From Actinospineispora spinosispora DSM 44797 (lineage in GTDB: Bacteria; Actinomycetota; Actinomycetes; Mycobacteriales; Pseudonocardiaceae): 48,782 bases of DNA. A program made the position numbers and the translations under genes. Of the stretch, positions 23,510 to 31,925 are shown in pieces (position 1 is the stretch's first letter; each line of letters starts with the position of its first letter). The notes under the pieces are model-generated. The model had not been told where the DNA came from and did no database searches. It saw only the letters and a program-made list of their open reading frames with translations. The stretch lies in the NCBI RefSeq assembly GCF_000429025.1, contig NZ_KE386837.1, positions 24,010 through 72,791 of the forward strand, read 5' to 3'.

Positions 23510-24304
23510 TCAGAAGCGGACTTTGTACATGGTGGGCCAGAACTTGCCGGTGAGCAGGTACTCGTCGGTGCCGGGGACGGCCGCGATGCCGTTCAGGACG
23601 TCGGTTCCGGCCTGCAGGTCGGGCGGGAGCAGGCGGCTCGCGTCGACCACGGCGGTGACCACGCCGTCCGACAGCCGGATCCGGGCCAGCCAGGTGCTCG
23701 GGTAGATGTTCGCCAGGACAGTGCCGTCGGCGCCGCAGTCCAGTTCGTTCATGCCGGACAGCGGACGACCGCCGACGGTGACCGCGACGCTGCCCACCTC
23801 GGCCAGATCGCGCGGCGACAGCAGCCGCAGCCGGTCCGTCCCGTCGCTGGCGACCAGCCGCCCGTCGCCGGTGTGGCACAGCCCCCAGCCCTCGTTGCGG
23901 TACGACACCCGAGAGACCACAGCACCGCCGGACCAGCCGAGCGCCACCCCGTCCCGGTAGGTGAGCTGCCAGATGCGGTCGCCGAGCACGGTGATGCCCT
24001 CGCCGTACAGACCGTCGGGCAGCGGGGTGCTCCGCAGCAGCCTGCCGGTCTCCGGGTTCAGCGTCCGCAGCTCGGACCGGCCGGCGAGCCCGGTGCCCTC
24101 GTACAGGACGCCGTCGGCGATCTCCAGCCCCTCGGTCCAGGCGCTGGTGTCGTGCTCCAGCGTGGCGATCACCGTGGGGCGCAGCACCGGCAGCCCGGCC
24201 GCCACCGCGTCGGTGATCGCGTCCCCCGGTCGGGGCGTACAACCGGCGCTCGCCACACCGAGGGCGATCAGGAGCGCCGCGAACAGGGCGCGAGCATGGG
24301 TCAC
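23510..24304 (-). CDS. glutaminyl-peptide cyclotransferase (plant-type), lipoprotein
   Basis: The 264-aa protein has a lipoprotein signal peptide (LGVASAGC, Cys about residue 22) and a five-bladed beta-propeller typical of plant-type glutaminyl cyclases: HDTSAWTEGLEI, LYEGTGLAGRSELR, LWQLTY-like IWQLTYRDG, YRNEGWGLCHTGDGRL and MNELDCGADGTVLANIY. Such enzymes convert N-terminal Gln to pyroglutamate on exported proteins. The GTG at 24304 places the signal peptide at the terminus. It is divergent from the DUF3027 gene with a 39-bp gap. Confidence 0.9.
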   Translation of the reverse strand: MTHARALFAALLIALGVASAGCTPRPGDAITDAVAAGLPVLRPTVIATLEHDTSAWTEGLEIADGVLYEGTGLAGRSELRTLNPETGRLLRSTPLPDGLYGEGITVLGDRIWQLTYRDGVALGWSGGAVVSRVSYRNEGWGLCHTGDGRLVASDGTDRLRLLSPRDLAEVGSVAVTVGGRPLSGMNELDCGADGTVLANIYPSTWLARIRLSDGVVTAVVDASRLLPPDLQAGTDVLNGIAAVPGTDEYLLTGKFWPTMYKVRF

Positions 24305-24343
24305 CGACGGGGGCACGGCGTGCAGAGTGGCACAATCGGGTAC

Positions 24344-25159
24344 GTGACCTCCGCGACCCCCGAAGCCGCCGCCGTGCCCGAGGGCGCTGTGTCCGACGCG
24401 ACTGCCTCGACACCGGAGCAGCCGCCGACCGAGTCCCGCCTGCTCGACGCCATCGACGAGGCGCGCGCCGCCGCCGTCGAGCTGGCCGGCGCGGACGCGA
24501 TCGGTGACCACGAAGAGGTGTACGGCGAAGATCAACACGCCGCAACCCATTTCTTCGCCGCGCATCAGCCCGGTTACCGGGGCTGGCGCTGGGCGGTCAC
24601 CGTCGCCGCATGCGACTCCGACTCGCCGATCACGGTCAGCGAAGCCGCGTTGCTGCCGGGCCCGGATGCGCTCGTCGCTCCGGCCTGGGTGCCGTGGCAG
24701 CAGCGGGTCCGCGCGGGTGACCTCGGCGTCGGCGACCTGCTCCCGGCCGACCCGGACGATCAGCGGCTCGTCCCCGGATACCTGAAGTCGGAGGACCCGG
24801 CGGTCGAGGAGGTCGCGCACGAGGTGGGTCTGGGCAGGCCGAAGGTGCTGTCCTCGATCGGCCGCGACGAGGCGACCGAGCGCTGGCGCGAAGGGTCGAG
24901 GGGTCCGCGTGCCGACATGGCCAAGGCCGCGCCCGCATCATGTGTGACCTGCGGTTTCTTCCTCCCGCTCGCGGGCGCGCTGCGCGCCGCGTTCGGTGTG
25001 TGCGCCAACGAGTTCGCCCCGGCCGACGGCGCCGTGGTGCACGCCGAGTACGGCTGCGGAGCGCATTCCGACGTCGAGCCCGACCCGGGCCCTGTCGCGC
25101 CGATCGCCGAGCTGGTCTACGACGACGGTGTCGACCTGGAAACCAGCGCCTCTCAGTGA
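24344..25159 (+). CDS. DUF3027 family protein
   Basis: The 271-aa protein matches the actinobacterial DUF3027 family: a central region GYRGWRWAVTVAA... LPGPDALVAPAWVPWQQRVRAGDLGVGDLL, and a C-terminal pair of possible metal ligands (SCVTCGFFLPLAG, then GVCANEFAPADG and YGCGAHSD). The CxxC with later Cys residues suggests zinc binding. Function is unknown. The GTG at 24344 has no ribosome site but CACAAT about 8 nt upstream, so it may be leaderless. Its stop overlaps the methyltransferase start (GTGA). Confidence 0.9.
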   Translation: MTSATPEAAAVPEGAVSDATASTPEQPPTESRLLDAIDEARAAAVELAGADAIGDHEEVYGEDQHAATHFFAAHQPGYRGWRWAVTVAACDSDSPITVSEAALLPGPDALVAPAWVPWQQRVRAGDLGVGDLLPADPDDQRLVPGYLKSEDPAVEEVAHEVGLGRPKVLSSIGRDEATERWREGSRGPRADMAKAAPASCVTCGFFLPLAGALRAAFGVCANEFAPADGAVVHAEYGCGAHSDVEPDPGPVAPIAELVYDDGVDLETSASQ

Positions 25160-25866
25160 GCACGGACTTCCACTGGGAGCGCTACGCCGGGGAATGGATC
25201 GAATGGGTTCGCACGCCGGACCATGACGCGTTCTGGGTCTACGTCCAGCAGTTCCGCGAGTTCCTGCCGCCGCCGGGTTCGCACACGTTGGACCTGGGCT
25301 GCGGCGAGGGCCGAGTGTCCCGTGAGCTGACCGACCTCGGGCACCGGGTGACCGCGAGCGATCTGTCGCCGAGCCTGCTGGAGGCGGCCGAGCGCGCCGG
25401 CTCGGCCGCCGACTACCGGCTGGCCGATGCCGCCGCGCTGCCGTTCGCGGACGACAGCTTCGACCGGGTCGTCGCCTACAACGTGCTGATGGACGTCCCG
25501 GATGTGCCGGCGGCGGTCGCCGAGGTCGCCAGAGTGCTGGCGCCGGGCGGGGAGTTCACGATGTCGGTCGTGCACCCGTTCGCCGACCGGTGCACGGTGG
25601 ACGACTCCGGCCGGTTCGTCATGGCGGGCGACTACCTGACCGGCGGGGTGTTCAGCGCCGCTGAGACCAGGGCCGGCCTGGACATGCACTGGGACGGCTG
25701 GTCACGGCCGCTGCACGAGTACTTCGACGCGTTGACCTCGGCCGGCCTGGCGGTCACCGCGATGCGCGAGCCGAAACCAGAGCGGGTCGACGGCCCGTAC
25801 AGCGGACTGGAGCCGTGGCGGCGCATGCCGTTGTTCCTCTGGCTGAACGCCCGGCACCGCGCTTGA
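25156..25866 (+). CDS. class I SAM-dependent methyltransferase
   Basis: The 236-aa protein has the SAM-binding motif I (TLDLGCGEGRVSREL, about 46-60), motif II Asp (VTASDLSPSLLEAA), the DAAALPFADDSFDRVVAYNVLMDV segment split over motifs III-IV, and a VLAPGGEF post-motif, as in Methyltransf_11 enzymes. The substrate is unknown. GTG 25156 overlaps the DUF3027 stop and its own stop overlaps the next gene as TTGA. All three proteins are therefore made from one coupled transcript. Confidence 0.92.
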   Translation: MSTDFHWERYAGEWIEWVRTPDHDAFWVYVQQFREFLPPPGSHTLDLGCGEGRVSRELTDLGHRVTASDLSPSLLEAAERAGSAADYRLADAAALPFADDSFDRVVAYNVLMDVPDVPAAVAEVARVLAPGGEFTMSVVHPFADRCTVDDSGRFVMAGDYLTGGVFSAAETRAGLDMHWDGWSRPLHEYFDALTSAGLAVTAMREPKPERVDGPYSGLEPWRRMPLFLWLNARHRA

Positions 25867-28823
25867 GCAACGACCCGTTCGGCACCGCCGCGTTGCGCAC
25901 CTCGGTCCTCGCGTCCTGGGCCGGTTCCCCCACCCGGTTCCGTGAGGACGCCAACGCGGAGGAAGACCTGCTGCTCGGCGGGTACGCGGACCGCTGGTTC
26001 GTCGAGCTCGCGCAGAACGCCGCCGACGCCGCGCAACGCGAAGGGACAACCGGGAAGCTGCTGCTGCGCGCGGTGGGCAGCGAGCTGAGGGTGGCGAACA
26101 CCGGTGTCCCGCTGGACACGGAGGGCGTCACCGCGCTGGCGTCGCTGCGGGCGTCCACGAAACGGGACACCGACGCGGTCGGCAGGTTCGGGGTGGGTTT
26201 CGCCGCGGTTCTCGGGGTGAGTGCCGAGCCGCGTGTCGTGTCGGCCGAGGCAGGTGTGGCGTTCTCCGCCCGGCGGACGGCGGCGGCGGTCCGCGAGCTG
26301 GGCGGCGCCGCGGCCGAGGAGCTGGACCGCCGCGACGGCAGGCCGCCGATCCTGCGGCTGTGCTGGCCGGTCGAGGCCGAGCGGCCGCCGGACGGCTACG
26401 ACACCGAGGTCCAGCTGCCCGTCGAGGACGCCCCGGCACTCCTGGCCGAGGCCGACGCGGCGGCACCGGACCTCCTGCTCGCTCTGCCGTGGCTCACCGA
26501 GATCACCGTGGCGCACCGGGACGGCGTCATCACGCATAGCCGCCACGACGACGGCCCGTCGGTCACCCTGTCCCGCCAGGACGCCGAGTCCCGCTGGCTC
26601 CTGCTCCGCCGCAGCTCAGAACCCGTGAGTGGCGAGTGGTCCCAGAGGACCACTCGCCACTCACGGGTCGCTGTTGAGGACCGGGAGGGGTGGTCGGTGT
26701 GCTGGGCGCTGCCGCTGGGCCACGACGGCGCGCCGGCCCCGCTGGATGAGGACGTCCTGCATGCCCCGACGCCGAGCGACGAGCGGCTCGCGCTGCCCGC
26801 GCGGCTGTTCGCCACGCTGCCGATGCAGCCTTCCCGCAGACGGGTCCGCACGGGACCGGCGACCGATGCGGTGCTCGCCGAAGCGGCGCTGGCCTACCTC
26901 GACCTGGTCCGCGCGCTGCCGGCCGAGCAGCGCATCACGATCGTGCCGCGCACCGGTTTCCCCCGCTCCGAGCTGGACTCCGCGCTGCACACGGCCATCG
27001 ACGAGGTGCTGCGCGGCTCCCGATGGCTGCCGTCGGCGCGACCGGACGGCGACGATCTCAGCCCGAAGGACGGGGTGCTGCTCGACCAGCCCAGGCTGTC
27101 CGGGCTGCTGGGCGACGTCCTGCCGGGGCTGCTGGCCGAGAGCCTGATCGGCCGGCGCACCGAGCTCGCCGCGATCGGGGTGCGTGCGCTGCCGCTGTCC
27201 GAACTGGCCGACCGCCTGGCCGGTGTGCGCAGGTCACCGACCTGGTGGCGCGACCTGTACACGGCTCTGGAACCGGCACTGGACACCCCGGGCGCCCGCG
27301 ACGAGCTGGCCGCGCTGCCGGTCCCGCTGGTCGACGGACGGACCGTGACCGGCCCCCGCACCGCGCTGATGCTGACCGACGAGATGCCCGAGGCGGCCGA
27401 CGAGGTCGACCTGCCCGGACTGCGTATCGTCGCCCCGGACGCGGTGCACCCGCTGCTGCGCCGGCTGGGCGCGACCGAAGCCGGCCCTGCCGAGCTGCTG
27501 GACCACGACGCGATCACCGAGGCGGTGGGCCGCTCGGTCGCGGACGCCGAGGACGGCGCCGACCCACGCCCGCTGATGAAGTTGGTGCTGGGCCTGCTGG
27601 AGATCGTCAGCGACGGGCACCGTCCGTGGCTGGCCGCGCTCGCGCTGCCCGACGTCGACGGCGAACCGTGTCGCGCCGACGAGCTGATGTTCCCGGACGC
27701 GGCGATCGCGCCGCTGCTCGACGACGACGCCCCGCTCGCGGTGCTGGCCGAGGACGTCGCAGCGGCACACCCGAGGCGGGTCTTGGTCGCGGCCGGTGTC
27801 CTGGACTCGTTCGCGCGGGTCGTCGACGAGCAGCCCACCGGCCCGGACCACGACCTGGACGACGAGGAACAGTGGTGGGACGCGCTGCCCGAGCCGCCGT
27901 CGAGGCTGGTCGCGATCCGTGACCTCGACCTGGTGCGCGACGACGCCTGGCCCGCCGCGCTCGCGCTGCTCGCCGCCGACCCGGAGTTCCGTCCCGCGCT
28001 GCGCCGTGACCACCCGGGCGACCCGGAGCCGTATACGACCTGGTGGCTGGCCCGGCACGCGGAGCTGGCAGGTCAGGCACCCGGCTATTGGCGCCTGGGA
28101 TCGGCCGCCGATCTGGCGGGCCTCTTCGACCCGCCGCTCGCCGAGAAGCCCCAACCCACGAGCGATCCGCTCAGAGCCGGCCGTCCGGTACTGGACGACG
28201 CACTGCTCGCCGCGATCGGAGTCCGCACCGACCTCACGGTGCGCGACGAGGAGGCTGCCGAGGACCTCCTGGACCGCCTCGGCGACCCGCACCGGACCCC
28301 CGACGCGGCGCTGACCTGGCGCGCCCACAGCGCACTCGCCGACGCGGTGCTCGCCGACCGGGTCGATCCGGCCGATCTGGACCCGCCGACCCGCCTGCGT
28401 TCCTCAGCAGGCCCGGTGGTCGACGCGGACCGCGCGGTTCTGCTCGACCGGCCGTGGCTGGCACCGGCGCTCCCGGCGGCCGAGACGATCACCGGCCGCC
28501 TCGATCAGGACGGCCTCGACGCCCTCGCCGAACTGCTGGACCTGCCGCTGGCGTCCGAGATCGTCGCCGGTTCGGTGATCGGCACCGGAATGGACACCGC
28601 CTGGGCGGACCTGCCGGAGGTCGTCGCCGCCTGCGCCGCGATCGGCATCGACGCCCCCGACGGTGGGCTGCGGTGCCACGAGTCCCTCGAGGTCGAGCTG
28701 AGCCGCCCGGAACGGCGACGCATCGCGGTCCCGGTATGGCGCGAGGGCGGCATCTGGCACGCCGCCGACCCGGTTCGGGCACTGCTGATGGAGGTCGCTG
28801 TTCGCATTCGCGAACAGTCCTGA
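25863..28823 (+). CDS. sacsin-like GHKL-ATPase-domain protein
   Basis: The 986-aa protein begins with a GHKL/Hsp90-type ATPase domain: the N-box (ELAQNAADAAQREG), the LRVANTGVPLDTEG motif and the G-rich lid GRFGVGFAAVLGVS, as in sacsin N-terminal modules. The remaining 700 residues are Leu/Asp-rich and unrecognised. The TTG at 25863 overlaps the previous stop (TTGA) and keeps length and context. Residues 255-269 are encoded by 40-bp palindrome S4, read in frame. A chaperone-like or defence-like role is possible but not shown. Confidence 0.88.
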   Translation: MSNDPFGTAALRTSVLASWAGSPTRFREDANAEEDLLLGGYADRWFVELAQNAADAAQREGTTGKLLLRAVGSELRVANTGVPLDTEGVTALASLRASTKRDTDAVGRFGVGFAAVLGVSAEPRVVSAEAGVAFSARRTAAAVRELGGAAAEELDRRDGRPPILRLCWPVEAERPPDGYDTEVQLPVEDAPALLAEADAAAPDLLLALPWLTEITVAHRDGVITHSRHDDGPSVTLSRQDAESRWLLLRRSSEPVSGEWSQRTTRHSRVAVEDREGWSVCWALPLGHDGAPAPLDEDVLHAPTPSDERLALPARLFATLPMQPSRRRVRTGPATDAVLAEAALAYLDLVRALPAEQRITIVPRTGFPRSELDSALHTAIDEVLRGSRWLPSARPDGDDLSPKDGVLLDQPRLSGLLGDVLPGLLAESLIGRRTELAAIGVRALPLSELADRLAGVRRSPTWWRDLYTALEPALDTPGARDELAALPVPLVDGRTVTGPRTALMLTDEMPEAADEVDLPGLRIVAPDAVHPLLRRLGATEAGPAELLDHDAITEAVGRSVADAEDGADPRPLMKLVLGLLEIVSDGHRPWLAALALPDVDGEPCRADELMFPDAAIAPLLDDDAPLAVLAEDVAAAHPRRVLVAAGVLDSFARVVDEQPTGPDHDLDDEEQWWDALPEPPSRLVAIRDLDLVRDDAWPAALALLAADPEFRPALRRDHPGDPEPYTTWWLARHAELAGQAPGYWRLGSAADLAGLFDPPLAEKPQPTSDPLRAGRPVLDDALLAAIGVRTDLTVRDEEAAEDLLDRLGDPHRTPDAALTWRAHSALADAVLADRVDPADLDPPTRLRSSAGPVVDADRAVLLDRPWLAPALPAAETITGRLDQDGLDALAELLDLPLASEIVAGSVIGTGMDTAWADLPEVVAACAAIGIDAPDGGLRCHESLEVELSRPERRRIAVPVWREGGIWHAADPVRALLMEVAVRIREQS
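26625..26664. repeat. 40-bp GTGAGTG palindrome (S4) inside a CDS
   Basis: The arms GTGAGTGGCGAGTGGTCC and GGACCACTCGCCACTCAC flank a 4-nt centre, with CCC/GGG just outside extending the pairing. It is read in frame as VSGEWSQRTTRHS in the sacsin-like protein. Its arm matches the outer arm of element A for 16 of 16 bases. Confidence 0.93.
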
Positions 28824-28836
28824 CCAAACGGCCCCG

Positions 28837-28867
28837 CAGCTGATCACTCTGGTCGGAGGATCAGCTG
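28837..28867 (+). promoter_or_regulatory. hairpin enclosing the metallopeptidase ribosome site
   Basis: CAGCTGATC (28837-28845) and GATCAGCTG (28859-28867) are perfect complements. The ribosome site GGAGG (28855-28859) is in the loop and at the stem edge, and the stem ends right at the GTG start (28868). It may limit translation or end transcription of the upstream gene. Confidence 0.5.
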
Positions 28868-29545
28868 GTGACAGCACCTGTGCGGATCTTCCTGGCGGTC
28901 CTGGCCGCGTTCGGGCTGGCGGCGTCCCCGTTGCTCAGCGGCACCGCGTGGGCCGCGCCGCGGCCGGTCCCCAACTCCATGGCCGACGACGAGCAGACCG
29001 CGGTCGAGGTGGTCAACGGCTTCTGGACCAGGCACTTCCAGGAGTACTTCGGCGGCTCCTACAGCCCGCCCAGGGTCGTGGGTGCCTACGTCGGCAGCCG
29101 GGGCCCGCGCTGCGGCGGCATCCGCTCGATGGCCGGCAACGCCTTCTATTGCCGGCCGGGTGACTACCTGGCCTGGGACGAGCAGCTGATGAGCGCCGGC
29201 TACTCGAAGATCGGCGACTCCTGGGTGTACGTGATCATCGCGCACGAATGGGGCCACGCGATCCAGGCGAGACTGAAACGCACGATGGTGAGCCAGGATG
29301 GTGAGCTGCAGGCGGACTGCCTGGCCGGCGCGACCCTGAACGGGGCGGCGCACGACGGGACCCTGATCGTCGAACCGAACGATCGGGAAGAGCTCGAAGG
29401 TGCGCTGGTGGCGGTGGCGGACAAGTACAAGTGGTCCAGCAGTAAGGACCACGGCAACGCTCAGCAGCGCGTCAGCGCGTACAACAAGGGCGCCCTGGGT
29501 GGGGTGAAGGCGTGTTTCCAGCCGGCAACCGCCCCACGCTCGTGA
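28868..29545 (+). CDS. secreted neutral zinc metallopeptidase (YpfJ-like)
   Basis: The 225-aa protein has a signal peptide (about 1-30, cut after AWA) and the zinc motif HEWGH (126-130) with a downstream ELQADCLAGA that gives the third ligand, as in the putative neutral zinc metallopeptidase family. Four cysteines suggest disulfides. GTG 28868 follows GGAGGA at 8 nt. It probably cleaves proteins outside the cell or at the envelope; no substrate is evident. Its TGA stop (29543-29545) lies in the end of palindrome S5. Confidence 0.9.
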   Translation: MTAPVRIFLAVLAAFGLAASPLLSGTAWAAPRPVPNSMADDEQTAVEVVNGFWTRHFQEYFGGSYSPPRVVGAYVGSRGPRCGGIRSMAGNAFYCRPGDYLAWDEQLMSAGYSKIGDSWVYVIIAHEWGHAIQARLKRTMVSQDGELQADCLAGATLNGAAHDGTLIVEPNDREELEGALVAVADKYKWSSSKDHGNAQQRVSAYNKGALGGVKACFQPATAPRS

Positions 29546-29581
29546 GTGGCACGGGCGCCTGGAGGCGCCCGTGCCACTCAC
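29542..29581. repeat. 40-bp GTGAGTG palindrome (S5)
   Basis: The arms GTGAGTGGCACGGGCGCCT and AGGCGCCCGTGCCACTCAC are perfect. It provides the TGA of the metallopeptidase gene and separates it from the FUSC gene on the same strand. Confidence 0.93.
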
Positions 29582-29640
29582 GAGCGAAATAGGGAACTCG
29601 TGGTGCCCTACGATCGGCGGGTGCTGATCGGGGGTGAGTC

Positions 29641-31488
29641 ATGAAGCCGTACGTGATGCTCGTGCTGATCGCGGTGAGCGCCGGCCTCGGCGCGTTGCTC
29701 GGGCTCGGCGCGGGCGCCGTACTGGCCGCGCTGATCACGATGTTCTGCATGATCGCCGCGTTCGGCGGGACCCTGGCCGCCGACCTGCGGCTGCTGGCCT
29801 GGTTCGGCCCGCTGCTGGTGGTCGTCGTCGGCGTGATCAGGGTGCTGCACCCGGTGTCGTCCTGGCTGGCGATCGCGCTGGTCACCGTCGTGGTCTTCGC
29901 GGTGGGACTGGTTCCGGTGATCGGCACCCGGTTCATCACCGTCGGCATGGCGCTGGGCATGGCGACGGTCTTCGCGTACGGCATCCAGATCGCCACGACG
30001 GTCTGGCAGTCCTTCGCGGCCCCGGCCCTCGCCGTGATCGTGGTACTCGTCTTCCGCTGGATATCCGGACGTCAGGACCCCGAAGCCCCGTTGCGTGCCG
30101 CCTTCGCCGGTGCCCTGAGCAGCGACGCGCCCGCCGCGCGTGAGCACGCCTATGCGCAGTGGTGGGCGGACGGGCCCCGAGCCTGGACCACCCGCGCGCT
30201 CGTCGGGCTCGCCCGGTTCCGCAACGCGGCGAGGGTCCTGCAGTCCCGCCGTCGGCTGGTGACCGGCCCGGCGGGCGAGCAGATCGAGCAGGTACTCACC
30301 GCCGCCGAGGCGGAGGCGAGCAGGCTCGCCGGGCTGGTCACCGTGCGGGAGCAGTCGGACCCGAACGACCGGGTCCGCAGGTCGGGCCTCACCGAGGTGC
30401 TGCCCGGCGCGACCCGCGAGCTGATGACGAGCCTGTGGCAGGGGCTGGAGACCGTGCAGGCGGCCACGGCGGACCGCGACCGCTCTCGCGGCGAACGACC
30501 CGACTACCTGCGCAAGGACAGCGTCCGCGACGCGATCCGCGGTGCGCTGAACTGGAACTCGGTCCAGCTGCGGCACGCGGTGCGGTGCGCGCTGGGCATG
30601 CTGATCGCGCTGGTGGTCGCGCAGTTCTTCACGACGAACCCGCTGGTCCCGTCGTTCCTGATGGCGGTGTTCGCGATCATGCAGCCGCAGCTGCAGGACA
30701 GCATGCGGCTGGCGACCCAACGGGTGTACGGCGCGGTCGGCGGCGCCGCCGCTCTCGCGTTGATCATCGTGCTCGGGCTGCCGGAACCGGCGCTCATGCC
30801 GGTCGGGGTGATGGCGATGGTCGTCGGCATGCTGTTCTTCCAGCGGACCCAGCCGATCGTGTTCAACGGCTGCACGGTGCTGATGTCGGTCGGCCTGAAC
30901 GTCAACCTGCGCCACATCGAGCTGCGGCAGATGCTGCTCGAGTACCTGCTGATGATGGCCATCGCGGTGCTGATCGCGCTGGGCTTCGGTTTCGTCGCGG
31001 TGCCCGGTGTTCCGGTCGCGGGTCTGGCCAGCCGGTTCGACGACGCCGTCCGCGACACGCAGGCGCTGCTGCGTGAGCTGACCGCCGGGCTGGTGAACCA
31101 CAACGTCGAGCCGCACCGGCTGCGGCCGCTGTTCCGGGCGGTGACCGGAGCGCAGCAGAACCTGCGCGCGGTCGATGCGGTCACACCTGAGCCGTCGCCG
31201 GAACAGGTGGAGGCCGCCGAGGCGGCGGCGGACGCGGTGCAGGGGCTGTCGACGAGTGCGTCGGCGCTGCTGTCGCGGTCGAGGTCGAGTGTTGTGCTGG
31301 TACCCGCGGTCGGCGAGCTGGCCCGGCAGCTGGACGCACGGGTCCGTCCCGACCCGACCCTGATCGACCTCAGGCTTCCGGCGGTGATCGACGAGGAGCA
31401 GCGCCTGCTCCTGGACACGATGACGGCGAGCGCCGACGCCCTCTCCCAGGCAGGCGAGCAGCTGTCAGCCCAGCCCACACCGCGCTAG
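29641..31488 (+). CDS. FUSC-family aromatic-acid-exporter-like membrane protein
   Basis: The 615-aa protein has two blocks of membrane helices (about 5-145 and 310-460) joined by a cytoplasmic region with helical segments, and a final helical tail. The second block (LRHAVRCALGMLIALVVAQF... PQLQDSMRLATQRVYGAVGG) fits the FUSC/YccC-like family. Members are linked to efflux of aromatic acids. ATG 29641 follows GGGGGTGAG. Its last codons run into the ACACCGCGC palindrome zone, and it is convergent with DUF2530. Confidence 0.88.
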   Translation: MKPYVMLVLIAVSAGLGALLGLGAGAVLAALITMFCMIAAFGGTLAADLRLLAWFGPLLVVVVGVIRVLHPVSSWLAIALVTVVVFAVGLVPVIGTRFITVGMALGMATVFAYGIQIATTVWQSFAAPALAVIVVLVFRWISGRQDPEAPLRAAFAGALSSDAPAAREHAYAQWWADGPRAWTTRALVGLARFRNAARVLQSRRRLVTGPAGEQIEQVLTAAEAEASRLAGLVTVREQSDPNDRVRRSGLTEVLPGATRELMTSLWQGLETVQAATADRDRSRGERPDYLRKDSVRDAIRGALNWNSVQLRHAVRCALGMLIALVVAQFFTTNPLVPSFLMAVFAIMQPQLQDSMRLATQRVYGAVGGAAALALIIVLGLPEPALMPVGVMAMVVGMLFFQRTQPIVFNGCTVLMSVGLNVNLRHIELRQMLLEYLLMMAIAVLIALGFGFVAVPGVPVAGLASRFDDAVRDTQALLRELTAGLVNHNVEPHRLRPLFRAVTGAQQNLRAVDAVTPEPSPEQVEAAEAAADAVQGLSTSASALLSRSRSSVVLVPAVGELARQLDARVRPDPTLIDLRLPAVIDEEQRLLLDTMTASADALSQAGEQLSAQPTPR

Positions 31489-31493
31489 AGCCG

Positions 31494-31563
31494 ACACCGC
31501 GCACCTCGACGTCACACCGCGCGGTGTGCACGGTGCGCGGTGTGGGCGGGAGGTGCGCGGTGT
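31494..31563. repeat. ACACCGCGC palindrome, copy 2
   Basis: The outer arms ACACCGCGCACCT (31494-31506) and AGGTGCGCGGTGT (31551-31563) are perfect, and the centre has CACACCGCGCGGTGTGCAC. It shares arms and centre with 41-130. It lies between the convergent FUSC and DUF2530 genes. Confidence 0.75.
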
Positions 31564-31585
31564 GGGTGGGCGGTGCGGTGTGGGT

Positions 31586-31837
31586 TTAGTCGAGGCCGCG
31601 CTGCGCGAGGCGGGAGCCTCGGCGTGCGGCGCGGCGCTGCCAGGCGAAGATCGACAGGCCGAGCAGGCCCAGCAGCCAGCCGACGAGCGTGCTGGTGAAC
31701 CAGATGTCCAGCGGACGGTCCGCGACCAGGTGCGCGACGAGGAATCCGGCCCAGACCAGGAACCACACCGCCGTGCCGACCGATACGACACCGGTGACGT
31801 CGGTGAGCGCGCGCGGTGGCGGCGGCGGGTCCTGCAC
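31586..31837 (-). CDS. DUF2530 family small membrane protein
   Basis: The 83-aa protein has two membrane helices (GVVSVGTAVWFLVWAGFLVAH is the first, ending near residue 37; STLVGWLLGLLGLSIFAW the second) and a basic tail RRAARRGSRLAQRGLD. This matches the actinobacterial DUF2530 family of unknown function, commonly encoded beside the NCS2 permease, which here is divergent 88 bp away. Confidence 0.85.
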   Translation of the reverse strand: MQDPPPPPRALTDVTGVVSVGTAVWFLVWAGFLVAHLVADRPLDIWFTSTLVGWLLGLLGLSIFAWQRRAARRGSRLAQRGLD

Positions 31838-31925
31838 GCGATGAGCCTACAAGTCTGGCGCCTTCGGCGTCGGCGGGAGACACTTCGCCGGACAACGAAG
31901 ATCGACCACGAGCGGGAGCCGTGCC

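Noticed and set aside
31838..31925. Purine riboswitch before the NCS2 permease
   Set aside because: No conserved purine aptamer core or paired stems could be made out in the 88-bp gap.
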